Shown in pieces: positions 1-8,494 of a stretch of 64,000 nucleotides of DNA; the stretch's first letter is position 1; each line of letters opens with the position of its first letter. The position numbers were made by a program, and so were the translations under genes. Source of the DNA: Microvirga massiliensis (GTDB taxonomy: Bacteria > Pseudomonadota > Alphaproteobacteria > Rhizobiales > Beijerinckiaceae); contig NZ_LN811351.1 in assembly GCF_001006805.1 (NCBI RefSeq), positions 95,963 to 159,962 of the forward strand, in the 5' to 3' direction. Under the pieces are notes generated by a model. The model saw nothing but the letters and a program-made list of their open reading frames with translations. It made no database searches and had not been told where the DNA came from.

Positions 1-1
1 C

Positions 2-160
2 GTGAAACCGCTGCACGCGATGCGCCATGAGCCAAGCGGCGAGATCGAACCTATACATAGCACGGAGGGCATTCCGGCCGTGAAAGCGGCCGTCGCGGCG
101 CTGTTGGCCCCAGCTCGCGGAGGCGGCGAAGGACAAAGCAGCCGTCATCCGCAGCCGTGA
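2..160 (+). CDS. Possible 3' end of a gene cut by the window edge
   Basis: An open frame runs from the left edge to a TGA at 158-160 and gives about 52 residues, ending in a Gly/Ser/Arg-rich tail. It may be the C-terminus of a gene that begins outside the window. I do not recognise the peptide, and a 52-codon open frame is not rare at this GC content. From 161 to 298 I see no gene. A 7-bp inverted repeat (220-226 with 238-244, ATGCTGC/GCAGCAT) lies in that stretch, upstream of the next gene. Confidence 0.2.
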   Translation: MKPLHAMRHEPSGEIEPIHSTEGIPAVKAAVAALLAPARGGGEGQSSRHPQP

Positions 161-298
161 TCTCGAACTGTTTTCTTTGCTCATTGGCCCGTCGTGATGT
201 TGTGGTCCGCTGTCTCTCGATGCTGCGGGTTCTCGTAGCAGCATGCGCTTAGACTCGAGAGGATCACCATCGTGGCCCACCACTAACCCGGAGGTAGA

Positions 299-1105
299 AT
301 GCAAAAGCCAATCGGTATTCGTTGGACGATCGGAGATGTGTCGCCTCTTGGCTTCGAGGCGCTCCGCCTGTCTCTCTGGGGTGCCTATCGCGTTTTCGGA
401 CCTGATGCGGCATTGGCGGTCTGCGTGAATTCCCTTTCGCTCGACGACGTCCGGCATCGCACCGGTCCGGTTCCGGATTCCGTCGAGTGGCGAAAGGCGG
501 GCGACGTCCCGGATTTCTTGCGGCGTCACCTCGATGGCTCGATGGCTGGGGGAGTTGCCTGGAAACTTGCTCCTTTGCGTCTTTTTCCCGGCCGTTACGA
601 GCTCTCGCTCGACAACGATTGCATCCTCTGGAGATTGCCCGATGCGATTGGCGCGTGGCTCGAAGAGGAGAATCCGCGCTGCCTGATTGCGGCAGACGTG
701 ACGCTGGCGCACGGTTCGTTTACGGAGCTGACGCGGCCGGAGCCGCGCAACACAGGGATTCGTGGCCTGCCGCCGCACTATGACCTGGGTGCCGCCCTGG
801 CAACGGTTCTCGATCGTCATCCGGCTCCGCTGCGCTCCGAGTTGGATGAGCAGGGCTTACAGGTCGTCGCGCTCGACCTCGACAAGCCAGCGCTTGTCGT
901 CACCGTGGATGATGTCACCATCTGCTCGCCGTTCTGGCCGCATCAGCCTCGTCTCGGCCGGACGGGTGCACATTTCGTGGGGCTGAATTCCCGCGAGTTG
1001 CCATGGATGTACTATGATCGTCCCGCAACGGAGTGCGTCGAGGAGAACTGGCGCCACCATCGGCCCGAACTGTACAGCAGGGTGGGGTTGCCGACACCGT
1101 CATGA
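299..1105 (+). CDS. Hypothetical protein, 268 aa
   Basis: Not confidently recognised. The ATG at 299 follows a good ribosome binding site (GGAGG about 5 nt upstream), which with codon use supports a real gene. The product is soluble, with no signal peptide or membrane segment. Features that might help a search are an acidic stretch DNDCILW near residue 105, a central LDLDKPALVVTVDDV segment, and a C-terminal region rich in His, Trp and Tyr (FVGLNSRELPWMYYD, WRHHRPELY). The DND could be a DxD-like nucleotide-sugar/metal site of a glycosyltransferase fold, but that is a guess from a single motif. The stop overlaps the ATG of a small downstream open frame (ATGA). Confidence 0.7.
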   Translation: MQKPIGIRWTIGDVSPLGFEALRLSLWGAYRVFGPDAALAVCVNSLSLDDVRHRTGPVPDSVEWRKAGDVPDFLRRHLDGSMAGGVAWKLAPLRLFPGRYELSLDNDCILWRLPDAIGAWLEEENPRCLIAADVTLAHGSFTELTRPEPRNTGIRGLPPHYDLGAALATVLDRHPAPLRSELDEQGLQVVALDLDKPALVVTVDDVTICSPFWPHQPRLGRTGAHFVGLNSRELPWMYYDRPATECVEENWRHHRPELYSRVGLPTPS

Positions 1106-1260
1106 GGAATAGGTTCGATCAGGAGGTACTCTGCCGGGAGATGATCTCGGTTGAAGGTGCGCGATATCAGGTGCATGGAACTCGGCGTGGACTGCGCTTC
1201 TCCGAGCGGCTCGGCTGGCGTAGCGTCGAGTTTCCAAGCAATTTGAACAGTAGCTCCTGA
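1102..1260 (+). CDS. Possible small translationally coupled ORF, 52 aa
   Basis: The ATG at 1102 overlaps the stop codon of the 268-aa gene as ATGA, the arrangement typical of translational coupling. The peptide is charged and has no recognisable domain. It includes a segment with alternating hydrophobic and basic residues (GARYQVHGTRRGLRFSER). There is no independent ribosome binding site. It could be a real coupled small protein or a chance frame. Conservation in relatives would decide. Confidence 0.25.
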   Translation: MRNRFDQEVLCREMISVEGARYQVHGTRRGLRFSERLGWRSVEFPSNLNSSS

Positions 1261-1366
1261 CCTAAGACCTATCGTGCCTTGCGCGGCGGCGTGATTGCGT
1301 CATTAGGTCCGTGTAACTCCCGGACTGCTTCGCTTTTGGTTCTCAGTGACGGTGTGGTTCAGGCAT

Positions 1367-1520
1367 CACTCCGTTTCCGGCAGTGCTCCTCGCGTTTTCA
1401 CGCTCTCTTCGTCATCGTGAGCGGAGCGAAGCGATCCAGGAGCACCTCTGTCGACGGGTAGATTGCTTCGCCTTCGGCTCGCAAGGACGGCAGTGCGGAG
1501 GGAGGGGCAGTGCATCACGC
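1367..1520. repeat. Dispersed mosaic intergenic repeat, copy 1
   Basis: This copy lies in the gap between the hypothetical gene and the convergent short-chain dehydrogenase. It contains a forward unit GTCATCGTGAGCGGAGCGAA (1411-1430) and an inverted unit running GGGTAGATTGCTTCGCC...GGCTCGCAAGGACG (about 1456-1489). The flank TCCGTTTCCGGCAGTGCTCC (about 1370) and the trailing GGGGCAGTGCATC recur at 8.3 kb and 18.5 kb. The flank also appears in reverse orientation at 35.1 and 61.9 kb. The inverted units can form a long hairpin. It resembles REP/BIME-type sequences of rhizobial genomes. I see no gene in 1261-1594. Confidence 0.75.
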
Positions 1521-1594
1521 TCCCAATAATGAAATCGATGTGGCAGGAGATTTGACCTAGTCCAACACTCGTAGCCAAGGCTGTCCACGCTCGT

Positions 1595-2455
1595 CTAAAT
1601 GATGGGCTTGCCTCCTGTCACGGCGACTGTCGCACCTGAGACATAGCTTGCATCGGGATCCGCAAGCATGACGTAAACGGGGGCAAGCTCCTTAGGCTGA
1701 CCCGGGCGCTTCATCGGTACTTGCGAGCCGAACTCCTTCACCTTTTCAGGCGGCATGGTGGACGGGATCAAGGGCGTCCAGATCGGGCCCGGAGCGACGC
1801 AGTTCACGCGAATGTCCTTCTCGGCCAGCAGCTGAGCGAGTCCGCCGGTAAAGTTCTGGATCGCTCCCTTGGTGGTCGCATAGGCGAGCAGCTGCGGGCT
1901 CGGTGTATCGGCATTGACCGATGTGGTGTTGATAATGGCGCTGCCGGGCGGCATGTGCGGCACCGTTGCCTTCGTGAGATAGAACATCGCGTGGATGTTG
2001 GTTCGGAACGTGACGTCCCACTCCTCGTCGCTGATCTCTTCGATCGATTGGAAGGTCGCCTGGTGGGCCGCATTGTTGACCAGGACGTCGATGCGGCCGA
2101 ACTCCTTGACTGCGCGATCGACAATGGCGCGGCAGTGCGCCGGGTCCTTCAAGTCGCCTGGAGCGAGGATCGCTTTGCGACCGGCGGATTCGACGAGGCG
2201 CTGGGTCTCGCGGGCATCCTCGTCCTCATTATAGTAGCTGATCAGGACATCAGCCCCTTCGCGCGCGAAAGCCAAGGCCACTGCTCGCCCGATGCCACTG
2301 TCCGCCCCGGTAATGATGGCTTTCTTGTCAGCCAGTCGCCCGGAGCCCTTGTAGCTGTCCTCGCCGTAATCGGGCTGGGGATTCATCGCCGCACTGCTGC
2401 CGGGCATAGGCTGATGCTGCTCCGGAAACGGCGGCTTCGGAAGGTCATTGGCCAT
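1595..2455 (-). CDS. Short-chain dehydrogenase/reductase (YghA-like SDR)
   Basis: A 286-aa NAD(P)-dependent oxidoreductase of the classical SDR family with an N-terminal extension (LPKPPFPEQHQPMPG) typical of the YghA/general-stress SDR branch. Visible motifs are the cofactor loop TGADSGIGRAVALAFAREGA, the NNAA structural motif, and the catalytic triad as Ser in INTTSVNA plus Y-A-T-T-K. The C-terminal SGATVAVTGGKPII is also family-typical. I chose the ATG at 2455 because AAGGAAC lies just upstream; an in-frame start at 2503 would add a non-conserved Arg-rich leader. Relatives are often induced by general stress and are annotated as glucose or aldehyde dehydrogenases. The substrate cannot be told from sequence. 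The 274-nt gap to the divergent HAD gene shows no further gene. Confidence 0.93.
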   Translation of the reverse strand: MANDLPKPPFPEQHQPMPGSSAAMNPQPDYGEDSYKGSGRLADKKAIITGADSGIGRAVALAFAREGADVLISYYNEDEDARETQRLVESAGRKAILAPGDLKDPAHCRAIVDRAVKEFGRIDVLVNNAAHQATFQSIEEISDEEWDVTFRTNIHAMFYLTKATVPHMPPGSAIINTTSVNADTPSPQLLAYATTKGAIQNFTGGLAQLLAEKDIRVNCVAPGPIWTPLIPSTMPPEKVKEFGSQVPMKRPGQPKELAPVYVMLADPDASYVSGATVAVTGGKPII

Positions 2456-2729
2456 GGTTTCGTTCCTTCGACGAATCGGTCGGATCGGCACGCCAGAGAG
2501 CAACGGCGCGTGATGTTTCGTGTTGGCTCAGCCAATGCCCTCAGGGCTCGGGAGGTTCCCGGGCTTGCCGCAAGTCACGCCGGAAACGAGAATTATCGAG
2601 CAGCTCCGCCAGGGTGAAGCCGCTCACGGCATCCATGAACGGTCCCTTGCGGCTACGCGCGGCAGCCGTGGCCTTTCTGAAGGCAACGATCATATTGGAT
2701 CGTATCGGCAACATCCGGAGGCAACTGCT

Positions 2730-3197
2730 ATGCCGACCGTCTTTCTCGACTGCGATGGCGTGCTGGCAGACTTCGATAAAGGCGCTATCGAAGTCCTGGG
2801 GATGCATCCGCGCGAGTACGAGCGCCGGTTCGGCCCCAAGCGGTTCTGGTCCGCACTGGCGTCGACCCCGGACTTCTTCGAGATGCTCGAGCTGATGCCG
2901 GACGCGATGGAACTCTATGAAGCACTGCGTACCCTCGATCCGGTGATCCTGACCGGATTGCCGCGCGGGACTTGGGCCGAGCCGCAGAAGCGGCGTTGGG
3001 CGGCACGGCACTTTCCGGGCGTGGAGGTGATCACGACCAGCTCAGCCCTGAAGCGCGAGCACTGTTCTCCCGGAGACGCTCTGGTCGATGATCGCGACAA
3101 GTATCGCCATTTCTGGGAACAGGCCGGGGGTGTCTTCATTCATCACCGGAGGGCAGCCGCCTCGATCGCGCAGTTGCACAGGCAAGGCTTTCTGTAA
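2730..3197 (+). CDS. HAD-superfamily hydrolase (5'-nucleotidase-like)
   Basis: A 155-aa small HAD phosphatase. Motif I is FLDCDGVLADFD near the N-terminus (nucleophile and acid/base Asp). Motif II is the Thr in VILTGLPRG, and a C-terminal DALVDDRDKYRHFW supplies the metal-binding acidic residues. The overall pattern (short cap, GLPxGTW after motif II, Trp-rich lid) resembles deoxyribonucleotidase/NIF-like small phosphatases, so dephosphorylation of a nucleotide or small metabolite is plausible but unproven. The ATG at 2730 follows CCGGAGG at good spacing. Longer in-frame starts back to 2520 encode an Arg-rich region that does not look conserved. It is monocistronic. The 253-nt gap to the next gene holds only a hairpin. 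Confidence 0.82.
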   Translation: MPTVFLDCDGVLADFDKGAIEVLGMHPREYERRFGPKRFWSALASTPDFFEMLELMPDAMELYEALRTLDPVILTGLPRGTWAEPQKRRWAARHFPGVEVITTSSALKREHCSPGDALVDDRDKYRHFWEQAGGVFIHHRRAAASIAQLHRQGFL

Positions 3198-3395
3198 GGC
3201 TGCGACATTGGGCAATGGCCTCACGGGCGCCGGCTGTCCGATGTGGCTCGCTGAATAGGCGCCGGGTGAACTCAGATCGCCAATTCCTTGATGCTGCGAG
3301 GCTCCTCGAGCGGACGACCGTTCTCCTTTCGCTTGATGTAATCTCGTCTGCCTGTAAGGGTGAGAAAACGCATGGTAAAGAGCCGTGGATCCTTT

Positions 3396-3421
3396 CCTGC
3401 GCGGCTCTCCAGCCGCGCAGG
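3396..3421 (-). terminator. Perfect 11-bp hairpin 3' of the Mn-catalase gene
   Basis: The arms CCTGCGCGGCT (3396-3406) and AGCCGCGCAGG (3411-3421) are perfectly complementary around a CTCC loop. The hairpin sits about 30 nt past the catalase stop on the minus strand. On that strand it is followed by GAAAGGATCC rather than a U-run, so it may be a 3' stabiliser or a terminator needing other factors. Confidence 0.5.
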
Positions 3422-3450
3422 ACTCTCGCAGCTCGGGAATGCTCCGTGCT

Positions 3451-4329
3451 CTACTCCGCGGCTGCTGGGGGAACTTGCGTCTTCGGTGTGCCGTAGAGGC
3501 GCGGATCGACCGGGGCAGCCTCGGCTTGGTCGGTCGAATGCTTCGGCATTTCCACGTAAGTGAACTGGCCCTTGCCGTCCGGGCTCGCGCCCTTGGCCCA
3601 GCGGCCACCGGCGCTCTCGACCCCCTCCGAGAAGTTCATGAACTGATAGGCGACTTCTGAGAACTCGCGTTCCTGCGGGAAGTTCGAGGGCACCGGCGTC
3701 ATCTCGAGCCCGTCGGCTTCCAGTTCCTCGATTGCGGCGAGCCACTGGTTCTGGTGCATGGTGTCGCGCGCGATCAGGAAGGAGAGCATGTCACGGACAC
3801 CCGGATCCGTGGTGAGATTGTAAAGCCGGCAGACCTGCAAACGTCCCTGGCTCTCGGCCGTGACGTTGAACCGGAAGTCCGCCAGGAGATTCCCGCTCGC
3901 AATCGTGTAACGGGCATTCCACGGATAGCCGACGCTGTCCGTCGGCGTCGCGCCGAGGCCCGAGACGATCGCATGCTGCGGGTTCATGCCGGCGACGATC
4001 GCATCCTCGAGGCGTGCGCCTCCCATGACAGCGCCGATGGCTGAGTTCTTGGCCGCGTCCTCCTGCGCCTCGACCGGCGAGGTCTCGAGAAGCCTCGCGA
4101 TCATGGTCGCGAGCATCTCGACATGGGCGATCTCCTCGGTCCCGATGTCCAGGATCATGTCCTTGTATTTCTGGGGAGCACGGCAGTTCCAGCCCTGGAA
4201 GAGATAGGTCATCATGACGCTGATCTCGCCCCATTGGCCGCCGAGCACCTCCTGGAGCTGCTTGGCATAGACCGGATCAGGCTTCTCGGGCTTCGCGTGA
4301 TATTGCAGATGACGATTGCGGAAGAACAT
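3451..4329 (-). CDS. Manganese (non-haem) catalase
   Basis: A 292-aa enzyme that disproportionates hydrogen peroxide at a di-manganese centre within a ferritin-like four-helix bundle. Recognisable elements are the N-terminal MFFRNRHLQYHAKPEKPDP, the helix MMTYLFQGWNC, the metal-ligand motif EEIAHVEML (Glu and His), the Glu of TAESQGRLQ and the His of ARDTMHQNQWLAAIEELE. The C-terminal tail is rich in Pro/Ala/Gly, as in KatN-type enzymes. The ATG at 4329 has AGAGGAG upstream; an in-frame start at 4404 would run through the upstream palindrome and is unlikely. It is monocistronic and cytoplasmic, and would be expected to respond to peroxide or stationary-phase stress. It lies between stress-type genes and the ior locus. 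Confidence 0.95.
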   Translation of the reverse strand: MFFRNRHLQYHAKPEKPDPVYAKQLQEVLGGQWGEISVMMTYLFQGWNCRAPQKYKDMILDIGTEEIAHVEMLATMIARLLETSPVEAQEDAAKNSAIGAVMGGARLEDAIVAGMNPQHAIVSGLGATPTDSVGYPWNARYTIASGNLLADFRFNVTAESQGRLQVCRLYNLTTDPGVRDMLSFLIARDTMHQNQWLAAIEELEADGLEMTPVPSNFPQEREFSEVAYQFMNFSEGVESAGGRWAKGASPDGKGQFTYVEMPKHSTDQAEAAPVDPRLYGTPKTQVPPAAAE

Positions 4330-4382
4330 CTGGCCGCTCCTCTGGGTTCGGGATACACCCAGAATCCAATGCGCCGCCCTTG

Positions 4383-4406
4383 CAGTGCCGAGCGGGCTCG
4401 GCACTG
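4383..4406. promoter_or_regulatory. Near-perfect 24-bp palindrome upstream of the Mn catalase
   Basis: The arms CAGTGCCGAGC (4383-4393) and GCTCGGCACTG (4396-4406) are perfectly complementary with a 2-nt centre. The palindrome lies about 54 nt upstream of the catalase ATG and is expected in its promoter or 5' leader. A dyad this long and compact suits a homodimeric regulator. The alternative is a 5'-UTR hairpin, although its 2-nt centre would have to open to form a loop. Confidence 0.55.
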
Positions 4407-4476
4407 ACCTGAAGTGGGGGCTGCATTGAAACCGGGTCGCAATATAACAATCGGCTGTGATGCCGGTTCAGTAGGT

Positions 4477-4515
4477 GCGGTCGTTTCTTTGAGACCGCTT
4501 GGGAGCGGAGAAACG
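4477..4515 (+). promoter_or_regulatory. Overlapping alternative hairpins in the ior leader region
   Basis: GCGGTC (4477-4482) can pair with GACCGC (4493-4498). Alternatively CGTTTCT (4482-4488) pairs with AGAAACG (4509-4515), stacked on CCGCT (4495-4499) with AGCGG (4504-4508). The two folds exclude each other because they share 4482 and 4495-4498. A further 6-bp hairpin lies at 4622-4638. The rest of the 446-nt gap 4330-4775 holds the catalase palindrome and one small open frame. Confidence 0.3.
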
Positions 4516-4516
4516 C

Positions 4517-4621
4517 ATGAGATCAGCCTTAGCTATTGAGAGAGCCTGCCGGGTAACTCATGACGGCCAGCTCTTTGGGCTCTCCTTCGGGAACCATCCC
4601 GGTGTATCTCCCAGCCTCTGA
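4517..4621 (+). CDS. Possible leader small ORF, 34 aa
   Basis: An ATG at 4517 follows GGGAGCGGAG within the hairpin region and opens a 34-codon frame that stops at 4619-4621, about 150 nt before the ior start. The peptide begins MRSALAIERACRVTHDG. It has no run of aromatic codons, so it is not a classical aromatic-amino-acid attenuator peptide. It may be a chance frame. Confidence 0.15.
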   Translation: MRSALAIERACRVTHDGQLFGLSFGNHPGVSPSL

Positions 4622-4775
4622 GGCCGGTCGCTCCGGCCGCGTCTTGCTGCCTCATCGCAGAAGAGTGAGAGGCAGATACCGTTGACGCCTTGGGTTGATT
4701 ATGTCAGCGTTGCTGACCAAAATCAGAACCGGGAACCCGGCGGTCCAGGAAGCTTGAGATGAGAGGAGCCGGGCG

Positions 4776-7700
4776 ATGGCGGTAGATGGCATGGCGCTCC
4801 GGGACGTCACGCTCGACGACAAGTTCGACCTCGCCAAGGATCGGGTGTTCATCACCGGCACCCAGGCCGTAGTCAGGCTTCTGCTGATGCAGCGCGAGCG
4901 GGACCGTCTCGCCGGGCTGAACACGGCGGGTTTCGTCTCCGGCTATCGCGGTTCGCCGATCGGCGGCCTCGATCAGAACCTGCAGCGGGCCAAGAAGTGG
5001 CTCGACGCGTCGCATATCGTCTTCCAGCCGGGCCTCAACGAGGAGCTTGCTGCGACGGCCATCTGGGGCACCCAGCAGGCCGAAATGCGGGGCGAGGGTC
5101 GCTATGACGGCGTCTTCGGGATGTGGTACGGCAAGGGCCCCGGCGTCGATCGCTCCGGCGACGTGTTCCGCCACGCCAACATGGCCGGCACCTCGCGCTA
5201 TGGCGGCGTCCTTGCGCTCATGGGCGACGACCACACGGCCGAATCCTCGACGGTCGCTCACCAGTCCGAATTCCACTTCGTCGACGTGATGAGCCCGATC
5301 TTGAACCCGGCCGGCGTTCAGGAGATCCTCGATTACGGGCTCTACGGCTATGCGCTGAGCCGGTACTGCGGCACCTGGGTCGCGCTCAAATGCGTGAAGG
5401 AGAACATCGAGTCGACCGCCTCGGTCGACGGCTCGATCGACCGGGTGAAGATCATCATCCCGGATGACTTCGCGATGCCGCCTGGGGGGCTCAATATTCG
5501 CCGCGGCGACGGCATCCTCGAGCAGGAGGCGCGGCTCCAGGATTTCAAGCGCGACGCGATGCTCGCCTTCCTGCGCGCGAACAGCCTGAACCGGATCATT
5601 CTCTCGGGCGGCCGGCAGCCGAAGATCGGCGTGATCACTGTCGGGAAGAGCTACCTCGACGTGCGGCAGGCTCTCGACGAGCTCGGGCTCGACGAGGTCA
5701 AGGCGAATGACATGGGCTTGCGTCTTTACAAGATCGCGTGCCCATGGCCGATCTCACGACAGGAGCTCGTCGAATTCGCGCATGGCCTCGACCTGATCAT
5801 CGTGGTGGAGGAGAAGCGATCCCTCATCGAGGTGCAGGTTCGCGAAGAGCTCTACGGCACCCCGAACCAGCCGGTCTGCATCGGCAAGAAGGACGAGAAC
5901 GGCGCTTGGCTCTTCCCTGTGAAAGGCGCTCTCGATCCGAACGATGTCGCGATCGCCATCGGCGAGCGCCTGCTGCGCTACCACCGCAACGACGATCTCG
6001 CGGGCCGTGTCGCGCGCCTCAAGGACGCCCAGCGCGTCCTCGCCGAAACCGGTGACGTCGCGACGCGCATCCCGCATTTCTGCTCGGGCTGCCCGCACAA
6101 CACCTCGACGAAGGTTCCCGAGGGCATGCGCGCTTATGCGGGGATCGGCTGCCATTTCATGGCGCAGTGGATGGACCGGTCGACCGACGGCTTCACGCAG
6201 ATGGGCGGTGAGGGCGCCAACTGGATCGGTGAATCCAACTTCTCAAAGCGCCAGCACGTCTTCCAGAATCTCGGTGACGGCACCTACAACCATTCCGGCA
6301 TTCTCGCTCTGCGCTGGGCGATCGCGACCCGCACGAACATCACCTACAAGATTTTGTTCAACGATGCCGTCGCCATGACGGGCGGGCAGCGGCATGAAGG
6401 CGGGCTCACCGTCGACATGATAGCGCGTCAGGTGCGCGCCGAAGGTGTCGACCGGATCGCGCTCGTCACGGACGAGCCCGATAAGTATTCCACGGCGGTG
6501 CAGTTCCCGTCCGGGATGAGCATCCATCACCGGGACGAGCTCGACAGCGTGCAGCGCGACCTCGCGCAGGCTCCCGGCGTCTCGGTCATGATCTACGATC
6601 AGACCTGCGCCTCCGAGAAGCGCCGCCGCCGCAAGCGCGGCGAGTTCCCGGATCCCGACAAGCGCGTCATCATCAACGATCTCGTCTGCGAGGCTTGCGG
6701 AGACTGCTCCGTGCAGTCGAACTGCGTCGCTGTGCAGCCCATCGAGACGGAATTCGGTCGAAAGCGGCAGATCGACCAGTCCAACTGCAACAAGGATTTC
6801 TCCTGCGTGAAGGGCTTCTGCCCGTCCTTCGTGACGGTGCACGGAGCGAAGGTCCGGCGAGCGGTGCCCGCCACCGTCGCGACGGACGGCCTTGCGACAG
6901 GCGAGCTTCCCGAGCCGGCCATTCCCGCGATCGACCGCACCTTCAACGTGATCGTCACGGGTGTCGGCGGCACCGGCGTCGTCACGATCGGCGCGATCCT
7001 CGGCATGGCCGCGCATCTCGAGAGCAAGGGCCTCGGGATGATCGACATGGCGGGCCTCGCGCAGAAGGGCGGGGCGGTCTACAGTCACGTGCGCCTTGCG
7101 AACAATCAGGACGACATCAATGCGATCCGGGTGACGGCCGGTGCCGCCGATCTCGTGCTCGGCTGCGATCTCGTAGTGACCGGCACAAAGAAAGTGCTCG
7201 CTGCCGTGGACGAGGGCCGCAGCGCGCTCGTCGTCAACACCGCCGAGGTGATGCCGGGCGATTTCACGCGCAATGCGGATTTCTCCCTGCCGGCCGAGCG
7301 GATCAAGCGGGCCGTCGTGAAGGCCGCCGGGACGAATGCCGTCCACTTCGTGGACGCGACGGCCGTGGCGACGGCGCTCCTCGGCAATGCCATCGCGGCC
7401 AACATGTTCATGCTCGGCTACGCGTATCAGAAAGGTCTCGTCCCGCTGACGGCCGCCGCGATCGAGAAGGCGATCGCGCTCAACGGAGAGGCGGTCCAGA
7501 TGAATCTGGCCGCTTTCGGGTGGGGGCGTCGCACCGCGGCGGATCCGGAACTCGCCACGAAGGTGCTCGCCGGGCAGCGTGAGGCCTCCTCGTCGCGGCA
7601 GCTCTCCGAGAGCCTCGACGAGGTCATCGCACGGCGCGAAGCCTTCCTGGCCGACTACCAGGACAAGGCCTATGCCGAGCGCTATCGCGCGATGATCGAG

Positions 7701-8276
7701 CGCGTCCGCTCAGCCGAGAGAAAGTCGATGCCGGGCTCCACCACTCTGACGGAGGCTGCTGCGCGCTCGCTCTTCAAGCTCATGGCTTACAAGGACGAGT
7801 ACGAGGTCGCACGCCTCTACACGAACGGCAATTTCGAGCGTCAGATCACTGCCACCTTCGAGGGCGAGAAGCTGCGCTACGAGTTCCATCTCGCCCCTCC
7901 GCTCCTCGCTCGCCCCGATCCCGAGACGGGATCGCCGCGGAAGATGAGCTTCGGGCCCTGGATGATGACGGCGTTCCGTATGCTCGCGCGCCTGAAAGGG
8001 CTGCGGGGAACCCCGTTCGACGTCTTCGGCTACACCCAGGAGCGGCGCACGGAGCGTCGGCTTGTCGGCGAGTTCGAGGCGCGCCTCGAGGAGATCCTGC
8101 AGGGGCTCACCCCGGCCAATCACGCTGTCGCAGTCGGACTCGCGGGCTTGCCGCAGAAGATCCGCGGCTACGGGCATATCAAGGAGCGAAACCTGACACT
8201 TGTCAGGAAGGAAGAGGCAGATCTCCTGGCACGGTGGCGTGCGCCGGATCAGCCAATGCCGGTTGCAGCAGAGTAG
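4776..8276 (+). CDS. Indolepyruvate:ferredoxin oxidoreductase, fused alpha/beta form
   Basis: A 1166-aa thiamine-diphosphate enzyme of the 2-oxoacid:ferredoxin oxidoreductase superfamily. It oxidatively decarboxylates aryl pyruvates (indolepyruvate, phenylpyruvate) to aryl-acetyl-CoA. The N-terminal third is the pyrimidine-binding domain (GYRGSPIGGLDQNL). CSGCPHNTS near residue 435 and GDGTYNHSGILALRW near 500 mark the TPP-binding domain. Two Cys clusters (CEACGDCSVQSNC, CNKDFSCVKGFC; about 640-685) may hold Fe-S. The C-terminal gamma-like domain begins VTGVGGTGVVTIG near 727. Archaeal IorA and IorB are separate; the single-chain form is usual in proteobacteria. The ATG at 4776 follows GAGAGGAG. 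CoA ligases and a Liv transporter lie downstream. It could accept branched-chain 2-oxoacids instead. Confidence 0.93.
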   Translation: MAVDGMALRDVTLDDKFDLAKDRVFITGTQAVVRLLLMQRERDRLAGLNTAGFVSGYRGSPIGGLDQNLQRAKKWLDASHIVFQPGLNEELAATAIWGTQQAEMRGEGRYDGVFGMWYGKGPGVDRSGDVFRHANMAGTSRYGGVLALMGDDHTAESSTVAHQSEFHFVDVMSPILNPAGVQEILDYGLYGYALSRYCGTWVALKCVKENIESTASVDGSIDRVKIIIPDDFAMPPGGLNIRRGDGILEQEARLQDFKRDAMLAFLRANSLNRIILSGGRQPKIGVITVGKSYLDVRQALDELGLDEVKANDMGLRLYKIACPWPISRQELVEFAHGLDLIIVVEEKRSLIEVQVREELYGTPNQPVCIGKKDENGAWLFPVKGALDPNDVAIAIGERLLRYHRNDDLAGRVARLKDAQRVLAETGDVATRIPHFCSGCPHNTSTKVPEGMRAYAGIGCHFMAQWMDRSTDGFTQMGGEGANWIGESNFSKRQHVFQNLGDGTYNHSGILALRWAIATRTNITYKILFNDAVAMTGGQRHEGGLTVDMIARQVRAEGVDRIALVTDEPDKYSTAVQFPSGMSIHHRDELDSVQRDLAQAPGVSVMIYDQTCASEKRRRRKRGEFPDPDKRVIINDLVCEACGDCSVQSNCVAVQPIETEFGRKRQIDQSNCNKDFSCVKGFCPSFVTVHGAKVRRAVPATVATDGLATGELPEPAIPAIDRTFNVIVTGVGGTGVVTIGAILGMAAHLESKGLGMIDMAGLAQKGGAVYSHVRLANNQDDINAIRVTAGAADLVLGCDLVVTGTKKVLAAVDEGRSALVVNTAEVMPGDFTRNADFSLPAERIKRAVVKAAGTNAVHFVDATAVATALLGNAIAANMFMLGYAYQKGLVPLTAAAIEKAIALNGEAVQMNLAAFGWGRRTAADPELATKVLAGQREASSSRQLSESLDEVIARREAFLADYQDKAYAERYRAMIERVRSAERKSMPGSTTLTEAAARSLFKLMAYKDEYEVARLYTNGNFERQITATFEGEKLRYEFHLAPPLLARPDPETGSPRKMSFGPWMMTAFRMLARLKGLRGTPFDVFGYTQERRTERRLVGEFEARLEEILQGLTPANHAVAVGLAGLPQKIRGYGHIKERNLTLVRKEEADLLARWRAPDQPMPVAAE

Positions 8277-8317
8277 CGTTCGGATCCGGGCGTCTGCCAA
8301 AATGCGCAGAAGTCTAA

Positions 8318-8443
8318 ATTGCTTCGCCTTCTCGCAATGATCGAAGTGGACCCGGCGTCAGTTCCGTTTTCGGCAGTGCACCTCGCGCCCTCAGACCCTC
8401 TTCGTCATTGCGAACGAAGTGAAGCAATCTACCCGTCGAAGGA
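8318..8443. repeat. Dispersed mosaic intergenic repeat, copy 2
   Basis: An inverted unit ATTGCTTCGCCTTCTCGCAA (8318-8337) and a forward unit CGTCATTGCGAACGAAGTGA (from 8403) running into ACCCGTCGAAGG bracket a spacer TTCCGTTTTCGGCAGTGCACC. The same spacer occurs in copy 1. It sits between the convergent ior and MarR-GNAT genes, where no gene is seen. Confidence 0.75.
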
Positions 8444-8494
8444 TGAAGCACTTCGACCGCAACTCACCATGGCTCGCGAATACTCCGCGAACTC

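Noticed and set aside
1721..2617. Long plus-strand open frame of 298 codons
   Set aside because: It is antisense to the SDR gene, has Arg/Asp-rich shadow composition and no motif. The opposite strand carries a clear SDR.
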